Shown piece after piece: positions 5,194 to 5,997 of a stretch of DNA of 5,997 nucleotides. The DNA is taken from positions 1 to 5,997 of the forward strand of contig JAGLTP010000396.1 in the NCBI GenBank assembly GCA_023135215.1. Direction: 5' to 3'. The notes under the pieces were generated by a model. It saw only the letters and a program-made list of their open reading frames with translations. It was not told the DNA's origin and did no database searches. This DNA comes from Candidatus Heimdallarchaeota archaeon (GTDB taxonomy: Archaea > Asgardarchaeota > Heimdallarchaeia > Heimdallarchaeales > Heimdallarchaeaceae). Numbering within the stretch: the stretch's first letter is position 1; each line of letters starts with the position of its first letter. Position numbers and translations under genes: made by a program.

Positions 5194-5997
5194 ATGAATC
5201 TAAAAGGTAGATCTCTTCTTTCCTTGAATGATTATACTGCAGAAGAAATTCGACATCTTCTTGAACAGTCAAAACGATTGAAAGCTAATTTCAAAGCTTA
5301 TAAGCGAGACAAACCGCTTTCAGGTTTAACACTTGGAATGATTTTTCAAAAGCCTTCAACACGTACTAGAGTTTCTACAGAGGTAGCAATGTACTTTCTT
5401 GGTGGTCATGCACTCTTCTTAGGAGCTTCTGATATTCAACTTGGAGCGGGTGAAACAGTCAAAGATACATCTCGTGTTCTGTCTAGAATGGTTGACGGAG
5501 TATTAGCAAGAGTTTTTGCACATGAAGATGTTGAGGAGTTAGCAAAATACTCTACAGTTCCCATAATTAATGCTCTATCCGATAAATACCACCCTCTTCA
5601 GATCTTAGCTGATTTATTAACAATTGAAGAACATAAAGGAAAATTAGCAGGATTAAAGCTAGCGTGGGTTGGTGATGGAAACAATGTCTGTAATTCCTTG
5701 CTGATTGGCTGTGCAAAGATGGGTTTGCATATGTCTGTAGCTACACCAAAAGGGTATGAACCACCTAATAACATTGTAGCATTGGCTAAGGGTTATGCAG
5801 AGGACACCGGTGCAAAGATAGTCATAACAAATGATTCTCCTGCTGCAGTAACTGATGCCGATATAGTTGTAACTGATACGTTCGTATCTATGGGTGAGGA
5901 AGACAAAGAGAAAGAAAAACTAGAAGCATTCAAGAACTATATAGTTACTGAAGATCTCTGTTCAAATGCAAAGGCAGATTACATATTCATGCATTGT
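5194..5997 (+). CDS. argF: Ornithine carbamoyltransferase, N-terminal 268 residues (3' end outside window)
   Basis: This cytosolic enzyme joins carbamoyl phosphate and ornithine to give citrulline in arginine synthesis, or runs the reverse in catabolism. Visible motifs, in order: STRTR (55-59), which binds carbamoyl phosphate; HPLQ (133-136); WVGDGNNVCNSLL (158-170), the ornithine-side region; ATPKGYEP (183-190); TDTFVSMGEE (227-236), the SMG loop that closes on ornithine; and MHC (266-268), ending at the catalytic cysteine of the MHCLP motif exactly where the window stops. The family is about 300-340 residues, so some 40-70 are missing. The start is secure: ATG 5194 directly follows an in-frame TAA at 5191-5193. 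The SMG motif identifies an ornithine rather than aspartate transcarbamoylase. TDTF replaces the usual bacterial DVW, nearer to the TDTW of animal enzymes. No other arginine gene is in view. Confidence 0.95.
   Translation, partial: MNLKGRSLLSLNDYTAEEIRHLLEQSKRLKANFKAYKRDKPLSGLTLGMIFQKPSTRTRVSTEVAMYFLGGHALFLGASDIQLGAGETVKDTSRVLSRMVDGVLARVFAHEDVEELAKYSTVPIINALSDKYHPLQILADLLTIEEHKGKLAGLKLAWVGDGNNVCNSLLIGCAKMGLHMSVATPKGYEPPNNIVALAKGYAEDTGAKIVITNDSPAAVTDADIVVTDTFVSMGEEDKEKEKLEAFKNYIVTEDLCSNAKADYIFMHC

Noticed and set aside
1..5997. CRISPR, insertion sequence, tRNA/rRNA, toxin-antitoxin or defence system
   Set aside because: No regularly spaced repeats, transposase, terminal inverted repeats, cloverleaf or nuclease/effector motifs were seen; the genes are metabolic or housekeeping types.

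Overview
The window looks like an AT-rich archaeal chromosome. Archaeal signs are TATA-like boxes about 26 bases upstream of several start codons, few Shine-Dalgarno sites, U-rich tracts instead of strong hairpin terminators, a DRG-type (Obg/TGS) GTPase, and a UbiA prenyltransferase resembling the archaeal lipid enzyme. The mix of a DRG-like GTPase, a retinol-dehydrogenase-type SDR, a wHTH/zinc-ribbon protein and an ornithine carbamoyltransferase with eukaryote-like motifs is compatible with an Asgard-type archaeon. That placement is inference, not proof.

Layout. Positions 1-305 (+) hold the 3' end of a winged-helix plus zinc-ribbon protein cut by the window edge. It converges on a minus-strand pair: a retinol-dehydrogenase-like SDR (1302-2174) followed 44 bases later by a divergent, shortened DRG-like GTPase (325-1257); the two are probably co-transcribed. 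A 95-base divergent promoter region separates the SDR from a DUF362/COG2768-type iron-sulfur protein (2270-3475, +). A 258-base gap follows, with a T-rich tract, a possible coding relic on the minus strand and a promoter. Next come a UbiA prenyltransferase (3734-4600, +), a convergent four-helix membrane protein of unknown function (4667-5071, -), and, divergent from it, the 5' part of argF, ornithine carbamoyltransferase (5194 to the window end, +).

Most genes appear to be independent units with their own promoters. There is no sign of a single multi-gene pathway or of a defence or mobile system. The most notable proteins are the GTPase, which keeps the P-loop and TGS domain but has lost the DxxG and NKxD consensus and the usual DRG insert, and the DUF362 protein, whose four ferredoxin-type cysteines match exactly one cluster of a two-cluster ferredoxin. 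I saw no tRNA, rRNA, CRISPR array, insertion sequence or replication origin.
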